DNA of 64,000 nt from Nectonema munidae. Lineage: Eukaryota > Nematomorpha > Nectonematoida > Nectonematidae. Positions within the stretch are counted from its first letter, which is position 1; every line of letters starts with the position of its first letter. Below, piece after piece: positions 24,101 to 46,400 of the stretch. The stretch is taken from positions 725,001-789,000 of the forward strand of contig JAUIRK010000926.1 in assembly GCA_030549495.1 (NCBI GenBank), in the 5' to 3' direction. The position numbers and the translations under genes were made by a program. Below the pieces are notes generated by a model. It was given only the letters and a program-made list of their open reading frames with translations, did not search any database and had not been told where the DNA came from.

Positions 24101-27100
24101 TCTCCTTCTATTTATTAATTATTATTATTAGTTCTAGTTATATAAAAGTATATGGGTAACCATTAAACTTACAATATTTTAATAAATCCATTTCAATTTT
24201 CTTCAAAAAATTAAGTCCAAAAATATTTTAAGTTTACCTTAACTGACCCTAAAATTGTGGAAGTTTTCAACATGAAAAAATTGTCCCTCTCTGACCCTTA
24301 AAATAATATGATTTTTCATTTTTTAAATCGTATTTTTTTAACAAAGTATGGGAAAACTATTAATATTTGAAAGTGGATAAACAATGTAAAATCGCGAAGT
24401 TTATTTCGGTTTTGATTTGAAACAAATAAAAAGTGGGCTGACCCTACAAATTAAAAAATATGCAAATTTTCATTAAGAAATTTTTATTGGAAGTTGGTTT
24501 GATAGATCATGAAGACCAGTCTGACGTCAAGAACGCTTTACAATTAGATGAATCAAGTTATATACAATCTAAAGATGTTTTGTCTGCCAAAAAAGGCAAC
24601 ATCATTTACATACACACTTTTTTCATTTCTAGGGCATATTAGAATAAGCAAAACTATGTTCATCACACTTACTGTATCTTCCTTCAATTTTTTGCCTGTC
24701 TTGTAAAAAGCGTAGCTTGTTTTTGCTTTTTCTCTTGTTTGGTATTTCATGGTGGCTAATGGGTCTTTAAACAGTAACACTGAAAAGTTCCTTATTTTTT
24801 TACTTTTCTATATTTGTACTGCTTCTTATCTTGAATTCCCAACATTGAAATAACATATTTGCTAAACAATTTTTAAACAAATTCATTTTAATTAAAGTTC
24901 TTTTTAATTTCGTAAAAAGTAGCACAAATAACACGTAGTTCCCTTATTAAATGCAGAAAGAAGAAAAAGTGCTTTCAAACACTTCATAAAACGTAAAAAA
25001 GACAAACATAGATAAACATTTTCCAATGCTAATCTTTTTATTGTTGGTATGCATATTATTATCATACTTTTTTAATTAATTTTGTTAAAAATATCTTTTC
25101 CTCAAATTTTACTGAGAAACTATCAATGTTCGTTGTTGGAAAGTTAGTAACATCGCACACCTTGAAATGATGAAATCCTAAACTTTTTGAATTCATTGAA
25201 TATGATTAATTTATTAGTAGTCAGCTTTGAAATGTCGCATCGCTTTCTATCACCAAGCAGTAAAAGGTTATTTTAATGAACTCATGTCACCCGTTAAGTA
25301 CAAAAAACACTTTTTTTACAGGTAAAGATTGTGAGTCTGGGTAAAGCCCATTGGTCCAACATACGAAACATTTTGGAATCTGCAGATACTTTGTAAATGA
25401 TAGACATCAGCTAAAAGAGCCACGTTAAGCCGGTCTCGTTAAGGGTAAATCAGGCAACTAGCAGAGGTCAATACACACTCATAAGGCCTTGATAGTCATT
25501 TTCGCTTACGCCAAAGTCCTACCCGGGCTTTTTGAAAGCAAAATTTTCCAAGAATAGAATGAAAGGGAAGGTAATTTTGGAAACTTACGCACAACTTGAA
25601 AGTAAGAGAGCATTTTTTGCTGCTCAGAAAAAGTGTGAGGAGAGGGAAGGCAGATTCCTGGGAAATGGAAGAAAAGAGTTGCGTTAAAATTGGGTTGCGC
25701 CGTTTTCCGACCTAATTTCGGAAAAGCCTTTTAAAGCAACAATTCCTTTTATCTCATTCCTATATGTTAAATTCTAGCGAAAATTTCTTTTCTAAAATCA
25801 AAAGAAGCGATTCAACGCAAGATATAAGTATGCTTCAAATCATTATTATTAATTTTTAATAAAGTTCAATTATATATTTTTTTACTAATGTGAAGATAAG
25901 AGTACTTTAAATTTTACAAAAAAGTTAAAAGATTGTAACTGGTTTTTATTTAACTTAAAAATGAAATACATAGGTTATTATAGAATAAAATTTTAACAAA
26001 AATAAAATTATATGCGCTTAAAGTAAAAAGGGTATATATATACTTGACATTGATTGACAGGTTTGATTTATTTTCATTAAAAAAAAATAAATGACACCTT
26101 CAGATTCGCAATCTATTACTCAAGAACTCTGCAAGAACATTTAATATTAAAAATAGCCCCTCACGAATAGAATCCAATTTGCCAAAAGTAGACCATTATC
26201 TCTTACATCTTACATGCATGTCAAAAACATACTCTCATCAGTATTATGAAAATACTTTTTATCTTTTTTCACTTTGTGTGCATCAAAATGAAAAAGGAAT
26301 GTAAGATTGGTAAAACATAGAAAAACTCTTTTTAATATTCATAAATTTTTTTCATCAAAAATTAAATGTGTAAAAAATATTGAAAATATTCAGGATAGAA
26401 TCCCAAAAAAATTTTGCACCAAAATTAATTTGTATTTAACATTATTTTGATACGAGTAGAAATTATGATGCTTTCTGAAAATATTTTAAAGTGAATGAGA
26501 TTTGAACAAGAATAAGAATTTGTTTTAAAAATCTATTTTTAAGTGGATTTATAAAGGAAATTGTTTAGTTAGTGTCAAAATCTCTTGAAATTCCAGAGTT
26601 CCAAGGCGATATCAATGAAGTGTGCATTGAAAAGTGCAAGTCCGCTTCTCAACTCATGCCAGGTGTGTGTTTCTTTGTGGAAGATACTTCTCTCTGCTTC
26701 GACTGTCTTAATGGCCTGCCAGGACCGTATATAAAGGCGTTTTTGGAAAAGTTGGGAACAAAGGGTAAGCAGAGAAATCATTTAAAACTACACAAATAAG
26801 TTCTTTAATACGAACTTCAGTACTCATCCCTCCCTCATAGACTGAACAAATTTTTGATGTTTTTTTTCTAGTTTTGTTTAAAATCAGGACATAGATTACG
26901 TAACGCGAAATTTTTAAAATGTCACCCTCCCCTTTCTTTGTAGCGCATGTAACCCCCTACCTCTATCTCTGATGTCAAAGTCGGATACCATCTCCTTCCT
27001 AACGCTCATTCTAACTCTTTTTCTCCGTAATTATAATTTAATATTAATTGAAATTTATAATTTATTTTTATTTGAGATCATTAAACTGGTGTCTTATCCT

Positions 27101-29570
27101 TAATTTTCAACTAGCCAATTTTCTTGCACTTTTATCGTTTGTTCTCCATTGCATTCGTGTTCTTTTGTCTAACAGTGCAGTTTTATGTAGCACATTTTCT
27201 GAAAGCTTGGGCAATGATAATACTATATGTCATTCTTCATTCAAATGTTTTCTTTATAATAAGATCAACAGCATTCTTTGCCATATATCACTATGGAGAG
27301 AGTTGATCTTTTGAACTAAACAAATAGAACTAATTGAATTTTGATTCTATAGTATTGGTGTTCGCAAAAAAACCGTTACACTTTTGAAAATCCCTCCTTC
27401 CACCACATGTAACGTTTCGTAACGTAATTGAATACTCCCACTCTTTATGGTTCTAGGACAGAATGTCGAAATGAAAAAGTGTGGAAAAGACAATGTATCG
27501 AAAAGATAAAATGGATAAAGGATTATAATTATACATCAATATAACACTAAAAACAAGAATTTTATTTATCAGAAAATATAATATATAAAAATACTTTATC
27601 AATAAAAATGTATTAATGTATTAAAAAAACTCTTTCTGTCGAAAAACAGAGGAAAGAAAGCAGTTTCTCTCCACCTATTTGAGTCTTGATTATTTCCATT
27701 ATGATGGGTTTGATAGAATGGAAATTTATAGAAACTTTTCTAGAAATCTTGATGATGACTAAATCTCTAACAAACTGAAAAATAAATGTAAATTATGATG
27801 AATAAATAAATGGATACTTTATTTTCTCTCTCATTATCATTTTTCGTTGATCAATGTGTTCGACACTTTGTCTTTAGACACTCTTTATTTCTACACTATG
27901 ACTTTCGACATTCTGTTCGCACACGCTCTTTATGGCGTTACATAATATACATATGTCCCCAATTCAGTGATCCAATGACCCTTTCCCCTGAAAGCTTCTT
28001 TTCTAAGCCGGACAACTTATACTCTCAAAATTCAAATAATATTGCCAAATGTAATTTTTTTGATTAATTTATTATTCATTTAATTATTATTATCAACAGA
28101 TTATTTATTTTGTAAAAAATTAATACAATCTGTTAAAACAAATTCAAGTTGTAGTTTAAAATATTTTAAAATGCATTATGAAAGATACCATAAAAATTTG
28201 TTATAAACGATTTAAGTATAACATCATAATTCGCATTTTGATTAAAACATTTCACATTACTGACTCTTATTAGCGTTTACGAATACGCAAACCATACCAA
28301 AGCAAGCAACAGACTGTTTTCTTGATAGGATAAAATTTGCTATAAACCAGTTGGTTACGCTAAATGAATACAAAGATTTTCCGTTTCATATTTTTTGTCC
28401 AAGTCAAAGATCGAATGTCACGAGAAGAGTGTGCAAGACTTATGGAATTTACTATCCAAGCATTGCTTCTTCCGTCAAAAATGACAACTTTTTTTGGAAA
28501 AAAAAAATAGAAAAAAAAGTTGTGAAATTTTTTTCTTCAGAGAATCTTTTAGTTATAAGTGTACTATCCTATGAGGAAATTTTTAAGAATTATGCAAACA
28601 ACTTGCGGTAATTAAAAATGGTGTCAAATTTAAGGTCACACACGGGTCAACGAACTCAATTTAAGGTCACTTCACTTACACTACGTGATAGTACTAACGA
28701 AATGAAGTAGGTTAACATTCGATCGCTCGTAAAAATATCTTTTATCGTGAAGTAATTTAACTTTGAAAAAAGGTAGCAAAAAAAAGTTAGGTGAAATATA
28801 CGATTAGCTTGAAATTATTATAATAAAGAAGAATAGAATAGCTTACTCCCCGGTTTCAATCATATACTTGAAAGTGGTTGCATTAGTTCCTTAAGGGCTT
28901 TTTTACACAATGGTGTCACATTGGTCCTCAAAGTGTTGAAATGCCACACAACACTACTATAGTAAAACGTAAATTATTTTTATTAAAGCCAGCTTGGCAT
29001 CATTTGGGTTTTGAAGAAACTTTATTACTCCTTCTACATGCAATTTAAGGAATCACTTGCTTTTATTTTTTTAATTTCGTTTTAGCTCCATCTTCATTTA
29101 ATCTTTCCACTCTCCTTGGAAACTGACTTCGTTTTGAATCGTGGGTTATATCGACCAGATTTTGGTTTTGATGAGTGCTGAAAATCACTTAAATTTACAC
29201 TTTACTCTTTCCTTTGCAAGTTTCCTTCTATTCGCATTTAGGCTTATCAGATCTAGTGAAGAAATATCCAGATGAGGATGAAGCTTCTGCAATTTGCACA
29301 CTCGCCTTCTACGACACTGCAAAAGGAGATATCAAGTTGTTTCAGGGCGTGGTCAAGGGACGAATCGTTGAGCCTCGTGGTGACGATGGCTTTGGGTGGG
29401 ACAGCATCTTTCAGCCTGGCAATTTGCCTGGAGATGATAAAACATTCGCTCAAATGACATTAAGTGAGAAAAATGAGATTTCTCATCGACGTCTTGCTCT
29501 GGATGCTTTAAAGTCACATTTGCACAGCATTTATTTATGCAAAGGAGATGATTTAATAAATAATAATTAA
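18158..29570 (+). CDS. ITPA: Inosine triphosphate pyrophosphatase (ITPA/HAM1), three exons
   Basis: Hydrolyses ITP, dITP and XTP to the monophosphates and so clears deaminated purine nucleotides from the pool, in the cytosol. Exons are 18158-18247 (30 codons), 26569-26764 and 29242-29570. The junctions are phase 0 (GT at 18248, AG before 26569) and phase 1 (GT at 26765, AG before 29242), giving 204 residues versus 194 in human. Exon 1 ends the nucleotide-binding SSNKNKIKEAEEAL segment (family: TGNxxKLxE; the first positions are atypical). Exon 2 has SLEIPEFQGD, FVEDTSLCFDCLNGLPGPYI; exon 3 has AICTLAFYD, GRIVEPRG, FGWDSIFQP and the SHRRLAL end. An in-frame stop lies just before the ATG. Intron 1 (8.3 kb) contains the whole THOC7 gene. 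AATAAA signals occur at 29745 and 29753. Confidence 0.9.
19483..19625 (-). mobile_element. tRNA-derived SINE
   Basis: On the minus strand it begins TGGCGTGAGTAAGGTTGG (A-box-like) and, about 45 bases on, has GGGTTCGATCCCGC (a clear B box), i.e. a tRNA-like head of about 70 bp. A tail follows, ending in ACCTTTACCTTTAT. No tRNA cloverleaf is complete, so a functional tRNA gene is not claimed. A weaker relative lies at 47.49-47.58 kb. Confidence 0.75.
20240..20368. repeat. Possible TTAA-type MITE, diverged
   Basis: The right end reads (minus strand) TTAACCCGTTAACGACCAG followed by CAGACGATATCTAA, similar to the TTAACCCATTTAAGGCCAAG...GGCGATATCTAA head of the three clear MITE copies. The left part has GGCTAACGGCCAAAGTCGAC. 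The left boundary is uncertain. Confidence 0.4.
20448..20525 (+). repeat. 75-bp dispersed repeat, copy 1
   Basis: TTATTTTTGTAACCATAT, GTTGACCTTCTTT/ATTGACCTTCTTT, TGGAAGTCGAAAGTG and AGAGGTGAC occur in the same order at 23555-23632. Class unknown. Both copies lie in ITPA intron 1 on either side of THOC7. Confidence 0.75.
21000..21440 (+). repeat. Repeat with recurring GGACTAGAC words and an inverted repeat
   Basis: Two related halves (about 21045-21160 and 21330-21430) both run GGACTGGACTAGAC...TATATRG...GAACTGA...AGGACCG.TTTTAA. Between them a 13-14-bp perfect inverted repeat (CTAGTCCAGTCCT, 21303-21315, and AGGACTGGACTAG) can form a hairpin. This looks like a decayed or composite element of unknown class. 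Similar TAGTCTTAATAAATATTAGA text occurs near 10.82 kb. Confidence 0.6.
21565..21668. mobile_element. TTAA-flanked MITE (piggyBac-like), copy 1
   Basis: 104 bp from TTAACCCATTTAAGGCCAAG to TGTCCGTAAATGGGTTAA. The ends are inverted repeats starting CCCATTTA, flanked by TTAA, the piggyBac target site. Internal text (GATATCTAAAAAACGCAGAC, ACTTATGTTCCAAAATAGGA) recurs in copies at 43850-43987 and 55084-55210. Confidence 0.8.
21737..21752 (+). repeat. G16 homopolymer
   Basis: A run of 16 G residues about 190 bp before the THOC7 start codon, in otherwise AT-rich DNA. It could fold as a quadruplex; a regulatory role is only a guess. Confidence 0.85.
21944..22576 (+). CDS. THOC7: THO complex subunit 7, intronless
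   Basis: Subunit of the nuclear THO/TREX complex, which couples transcription to mRNP packaging and export. One uninterrupted frame of 210 residues, close to the human length of 204. The N-terminus is diagnostic: EEEMIRYRLLIDGDGNGDDR then RISLLIKLLEKW (human EVIRKRLLIDGDGAGDDRRINLLVK). Residues about 80-190 are a charged coiled coil with the family's YDALAK motif in the middle; the C-terminus is acidic. The start is the ATG at 21944, since the preceding codon is GTG. The second half is clearly richer in G and C than the flanks. It lies inside ITPA intron 1 on the same strand. An AATAAA is at 22658. Lack of introns inside another gene's intron could mean a retrocopy that became, or replaced, the working gene. 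Confidence 0.93.
   Translation: MSNAEEEMIRYRLLIDGDGNGDDRRISLLIKLLEKWISDLSASEFQKTTETDYAYLKILNMLEQCEIAFNKLSCIHNSSLKEQRIYEERLEEINKMIEEKAQSLTICKSELNTAKITRANLHNYDALAKNINKYASHEESLVKLDKLEADMQRTKLLDERLGQAFAQLSREYALVSSATHDLDAGIDRILQGDLLREEVESDDTVQMSEK
22658..22663 (+). terminator. Polyadenylation signal of THOC7
   Basis: Canonical AATAAA 82 bp after the THOC7 stop codon, followed by a T/G-rich stretch (TTTATTTGTCTTGTTTTTTA). Needed if THOC7 is a separate transcript within ITPA intron 1. Confidence 0.6.
22865..23010 (+). mobile_element. hAT transposase dimerisation-domain relic
   Basis: Plus-strand translation gives YQAALTIGISTASCERSLST, the conserved C-terminal hAT block (family: LxxxLTIPVSTASCERSFS). 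A stop and a shifted frame with VFRTISTKSQEG-like text follow. Only this short 3' piece was recognised, and no ends were found. Confidence 0.65.
23068..24750 (-). CDS. Possible small minus-strand gene in ITPA intron 1 (incomplete model)
   Basis: Not recognised. The start exon 24673-24750 opens with GCCACCATGAAA, a near-perfect animal initiation context, and encodes 26 residues (MKYQTREKAKTSYAFYKTGK then KLKEDT) up to a consensus GTAAGT. A candidate last exon, 23068-23149, follows CCTTTCTAG and encodes SKFDQHQKQELKKVKKSKVL then NIEEYN and a stop. Both are lysine-rich and look coding. The first ends in phase 0 and the last begins in phase 2, so at least one middle exon would be needed and was not found. 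The exons may also belong to different genes or be chance. Confidence 0.35.
23555..23632 (+). repeat. 75-bp dispersed repeat, copy 2
   Basis: Matches 20448-20525 over TTATTTTTGTAACCATAT, TTGACCTTCTTT, TGGAAGTCGAAAGTG and AGAGGTGAC with few differences, one of them an extra T run. Confidence 0.75.
23650..26029. other. ITPA intron 1, distal part: mostly unremarkable
   Basis: Apart from the possible start exon at 24673-24750, no gene was recognised. TGACCC(C/T)TAAAATAA-like words recur at about 24083, 24241, 24291 and 24434 and may be a degraded tandem repeat. TTAACCCTTTGAGGACCAG at about 23706 resembles a TTAA-type element end. The frame at 24460-24642 has no family match. Positions 25320-25740 are less AT-rich but hold no convincing exon. 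Confidence 0.35.
26030..26110 (+). repeat. Fragment of the satellite-like family
   Basis: GGGTATATATATACTTGACA, GATTGACAGGTTTGATTTAT and TTTTCATTAAAAAAAAATAA correspond to the second half of the unit at 6.3-6.6 kb. It lies in ITPA intron 1. Confidence 0.65.
26885..27460. mobile_element. Possible MITE with GTAACG-rich ends
   Basis: The left side has GATTACGTAACGCGAAATTT then GTCACCCTCCCC. The right side (27380-27440), read on the minus strand, has CAATTACGTTACGAAACGTT then GGAAGGAGGGATTTT. These are imperfect inverted ends around about 500 bp of AT-rich sequence inside ITPA intron 2. Similar ACGCGAAACGT...ACCCTCCC text occurs near 61.95 kb. No transposase; boundaries uncertain. Confidence 0.45.
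27461..28489. other. ITPA intron 2, AT-rich, nothing certain
   Basis: No gene was recognised. The open frame at 27810-28067 starts in a CTCTCTC stretch and shows no family resemblance; 28351-28611 runs into the dispersed repeat and is discounted. Confidence 0.4.
28490..28860 (+). repeat. Dispersed repeat, copy B (partner at 3.16-3.48 kb)
   Basis: Collinear with 3160-3480, including ATTAAAAATGGTGTCAAATT, GGTCA words, ACTTACA, ACTAACGAAATGA and the A-rich block before TTAGGTGAAATATA. It lies in ITPA intron 2. Confidence 0.55.
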
Positions 29571-29744
29571 GATTGCAATTATTAGTATTAAATTTTGTAT
29601 TTTAATATTTTTAGTGCTAGGCGTTCAAGCTATAACAAAATTAGGTTAACACATGAGTTAAATGAATATTTTATGGCACACGTTAGAGTGTTCATAGAAC
29701 TCTCATAAATGGTCATTATTCTACAGGCGGTGTTTTTATTTATA

Positions 29745-29758
29745 ATAAAGAAATAAAC
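29745..29758 (+). terminator. Polyadenylation signals of ITPA
   Basis: AATAAAGAAATAAA contains two AATAAA hexamers 175-185 bp after the ITPA stop, in the 277-bp gap before the convergent NOP2 stop. Confidence 0.55.
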
Positions 29759-29847
29759 TAAATATCTCTAAAAGAATATTTCAATGCATTTCCCTTCAAT
29801 ATAATAATCAGGACACGGTTTGAAAAATAATTTTCAATAAATCACTT

Positions 29848-42187
<12,340 letters not shown>

Positions 42188-42205
42188 ATGTCTATTATTA
42201 CTTCT

Positions 42206-43487
42206 AAAAATAAATTGAAAATTCTAAATATTAAACATTTTTGCTGCGCATTCTTATGAGATTATATGATGTAAAGTAAGAACGTCCAAATGTGCTAACT
42301 TGAAAATTTTACAGAGCATAAAAGGTTTACCCTATTTATTCACAAATTTCAACAGATTATCCAAGGTTGGAAAAAATTTCCTCCATTTCAAGAAAGAAAA
42401 ATATATTTCTCCCTACTTTAAGGGTTCCAAAAATTTACGAATCAAGAGACTCTTGCTAATACCAAACTGTTATACATGACCCATGGCCCCTACAAACATA
42501 TGTGGAACAACAAGTCAAAAAAGCTTTCTTATGGTAAGGTTTTATCATTAAAGAATATTTAAACAATATGAAGACCAGGTTCCAGATTACACAACTACGT
42601 CAACATTTTACATGTTTTACAAGATATTTTGCAATTTATAAGAGTTTACTATCGTTGCTAACAAGGGACTAGTAATCCATGCATATATGATGTATATTAG
42701 TGATGAAACATTTCAATAAGACAACAGCATCTGTAAATTTTTTAGTTTGCCAATTTTTTTGAGTCTTTTCATGTGAAATGCCTTTTGTTGCCGAGCTATT
42801 GATATTTAAAAAACAATACTCTTATGACTACAAAATTTTTAACACAAACTAACACAAAAGTTATAATATGGCCATATGATCTGACACATTGAAATCACTT
42901 GAAGCATTTTTAATCTCACGTGCATGGAGATTGAAAGTAATATGATTAGCAAAATAATAGGAGTATGGAATCAAATACTTCTGATAATAATAGGTAATCG
43001 CATTTAACAACAAAATATTTATTATTTCATTCTAGCAAATGTAAAGATTTAATTTATGTGTATTTGAAATTTTATTTATAAATCATGGAAAGTTTTCTTT
43101 GTCTTAATTTTTGACACGTAAAATGTAAACAAACTGTAACCTTTTAATGAATCGAATGAATTAAAATGAGTATATTATGATGTCAATTTGATAAAAACAT
43201 GCTTACAAGTCCAATTCAACCATAATATATCGCAGAAAGGAAACTATAATGCAGCATATTCTTTCAAAATTTTATTTTGTATTCTACTTTCTTTGTTAGA
43301 ATTTTCACAATGATAATAATATTACAAATATATTCAACGTCAAATTTTAATATAAAAAGATCAGTATTTTTGATGTCGATTAAAAATATTGAAGATTTAA
43401 TCAATTAGATCTTTTAGATGTTTTTTGTAGAGGTCTTATTTCAAAAAAAGATATTAGTTGTAAACATGATTCGAGAAATGGCATGGA
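42206..43487. other. Gap between NOP2 and the upstream gene
   Basis: AT-rich; no exon was recognised with confidence. If NOP2 has a further 5' exon and promoter they should be here, since the upstream gene on the same strand ends at 43488. Confidence 0.4.
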
Positions 43488-46400
43488 TTAAAAGTACTTT
43501 GTCTTTTTGACGTTAAACTTTTTGGATTTCGGAATGTTCAAGACCTAAAAGAGAGAATTAAAGAAATTTGAAAATGATAAAGAAAATGAATGAAATTGCG
43601 TTTACTTTTTTATTGATATTCATCATCATATTTTCCGGCATTTTCAATGACTCCAAATTACTGTCCTCATACCCTCCATTTAAACTGTTTTTAGATATAA
43701 CCGTTCCATCTCCATTACTCTTGAAATAGAGAAAATAAGGAATTAGAAAAAATAGCAAGTTAAAATTTCGATAACAAAATACTTAAGTTTTATCATTCTA
43801 AATAATAAACCGTTTAAATTTTAGGAAAATATTTTAACTTAAATGTACTTTAACCCATTTAAGGCCAAGCAAAGCAGAAGATATCTAAAAAAACGCAGAC
43901 GATTTATATTCAAAGTCATTGAAGAAAGCAGACGAAGATGAAATTACTTATGTTCCAAAATGGGAACATTGGCCGTAAATGGGTTAAAAATAAACGTAAA
44001 CGAAGCCACCATAGTCATACAACAAGTTTACCATGTGGAAGAATAATTTTAAAAAAATTAATAATTCCTAAATATGATAAAATAAAGAAGCTTCTATTTT
44101 TAAAGAATTGAAATTATTAAAAAATTGAAATAAAAGTCTGAAAAGGTGATAAATATTAAAAAACTTTAACAAAATTTTTTTCAAAAAAATGAAAAATCTG
44201 GATATAAAAAATCATTGTTCCTTCAATTTTTAAATATCCTCATAACGCCATTTTATCTATTGAATAAAATAAGTCTAACTAAAATTTTTTGTAGACATAA
44301 ACTAGTCTTTAAAAACTTAAAAACAGAGAATCGCTTTTTGAGATTCCTAAATAGATAAGAAGTTTTAACTAGATTGCAAAATAATTCACCAGATCAATTT
44401 TTCTTCGCCATGGTGATTTTTAACCAACAATATTTTATTGAATAATGCACAGATTTTTAATTTTCAGAAGACTATTTTGATCAATTATCGTCCGGAATTT
44501 TTTTCTTGGAACTTTATACAATTTTAAAATTTTACATGCGATTTTTAATATGCGTTGTATATTTTAAAGTTTGAGAAATTAGCCAAAGAAAATAAGATTC
44601 GACGTAAAAGAAGTATAAAAATTCATTGAAAAAGATAAACAGAAGATAAATTTTCAAAAACTTATGTTTAAAGAGTAAAAGGGTGTTAAAAAATTTTTTT
44701 AAATCTTTTAAAACTCCATCAGACCAGTTATATTTATAAAATTGCTTTTTAAATATTTATCTATAATTATATATATTTATATAAATTAAAGCGTATCTCA
44801 AAAAGTTGACCTGATTAGGCAAAAATAATTTGATATTTGAATTCAGCAGACCCAAATTACCCTAAATCAACTAAAATTACTAAATCAGCAAAATTCTTGT
44901 TGACCAGTGTATTTTAACAGTTAATACAAAATTACATAAACAAAATGCAGTAAAGTCAGAATTAAGTATTATTCTTATACTTTAGATATTTTAATTATGA
45001 TGATAAGTAATAAAAGAAAATTAAGAAAGAAAAAATACGTGTGAAACTTGATCTGCAAAACTTATCCTTCTATTCAATTTTGTTTTCTCATTTCCAGGCT
45101 TTTTCAGAATACTTCCTAAAAAGTAATTACCCATTAAAATATTAATTAAGAAAATATAGTAAAAATAATGGTTGAAAATGACCCAATTTTAGCGAATCAT
45201 ATCAGAGATTTTTGTGCACTTCATTTCAATAGTCAAAATTTATTGAAGGAATATTGAAAATTAATTGGTTCGATTCTCACATAATTTGATTGGTTAAAAC
45301 AATCGAATCAGATCAAAGAGTTTGCAAACTCCTCAATTCAATGAGATTAAATGAGCAGCAACAAAATTATCTTTTTTACGTTCAAAATTGTCTTTTTTCA
45401 AAACTAAATAGTTATTTTTCAATTCCAATTTGTCTTTTTTGTCTATTTTATTTTGTATTTAAGAAAGAGCGTTAGCGTTTTAAATTAAAAAAAGACAGCA
45501 AATAATTAAAGAAACGTGCCCTATTATAAACACAAGTGTAATACCAAATGTATGCATGCTCTGTTTAATAAGTCGAGATAAAGCCGTTTCACTCATTATT
45601 AAAATCTTTTCACAATATCAAGCTCTCTGACTTTAACTTCACTTAGAATGACATATCACATAATTAAACTGAATATTTTCATTCTTCGAACTTTAAAAAA
45701 CCTTAATTATTTGCCCATTTTCTATCAGGTAAAATATGGGGTTAAACTGAAGATTCTTGAATCGAATTTTTCCAAGTTGAACTTATTTCATAATCCAAAA
45801 GCTAAAAAAATAAACAGGTTAAAAAGTTTAATTTAAAAAATTGATTGTGTACTCTATGTTTGCGGTTATTTAAATAAGTGATGTATGGTTTAAAATTTTA
45901 AACCTGGTTTTTTGACTAGTGCCAAAGACCAAATTTTTGCACCCGTCTAAATATATTTGAATTAAGCCAAGTTTTCACTATTATTTCTTAAAACTCAAAT
46001 CAGAAGATTAAATGCAAAAACTTTTTAAAAAAAAATTGAGATCAGTAACAATTTGACAGAAAAAGCGAAAACTTAAATTGTGATTCAATAAAAATATTCT
46101 TTTTTGTAACAAGTTATGGGTAAAGAAAAAGAAAGACTAATTGTCTTAGTTTTGCTTAACATAAGACAATAGTTTACCCCTCTAATCTATCAAAAAGATG
46201 GTCTTTTTAAAGCATAATTTCTCTTACTATTTTGGTCTTTTACATGGAAGAGATATTAAAGAAAATTTTAAATTGGCACAAAAATATATTTATTCAAAAT
46301 CTAGAAATAAATCATAAAAATTTGTAATAAAAGGGAGTGTTATCACTGAAATTTATTTTAAAATATGATCCAATCAATAGTTTCAATAATTTCATATCAA

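Noticed and set aside
24460-24642. 60-codon plus-strand frame (GLIDHEDQSDVKNALQLDES)
   Set aside because: Balanced composition, but no splice partners that fit ITPA, no family recognised, and it overlaps the better minus-strand start exon region.
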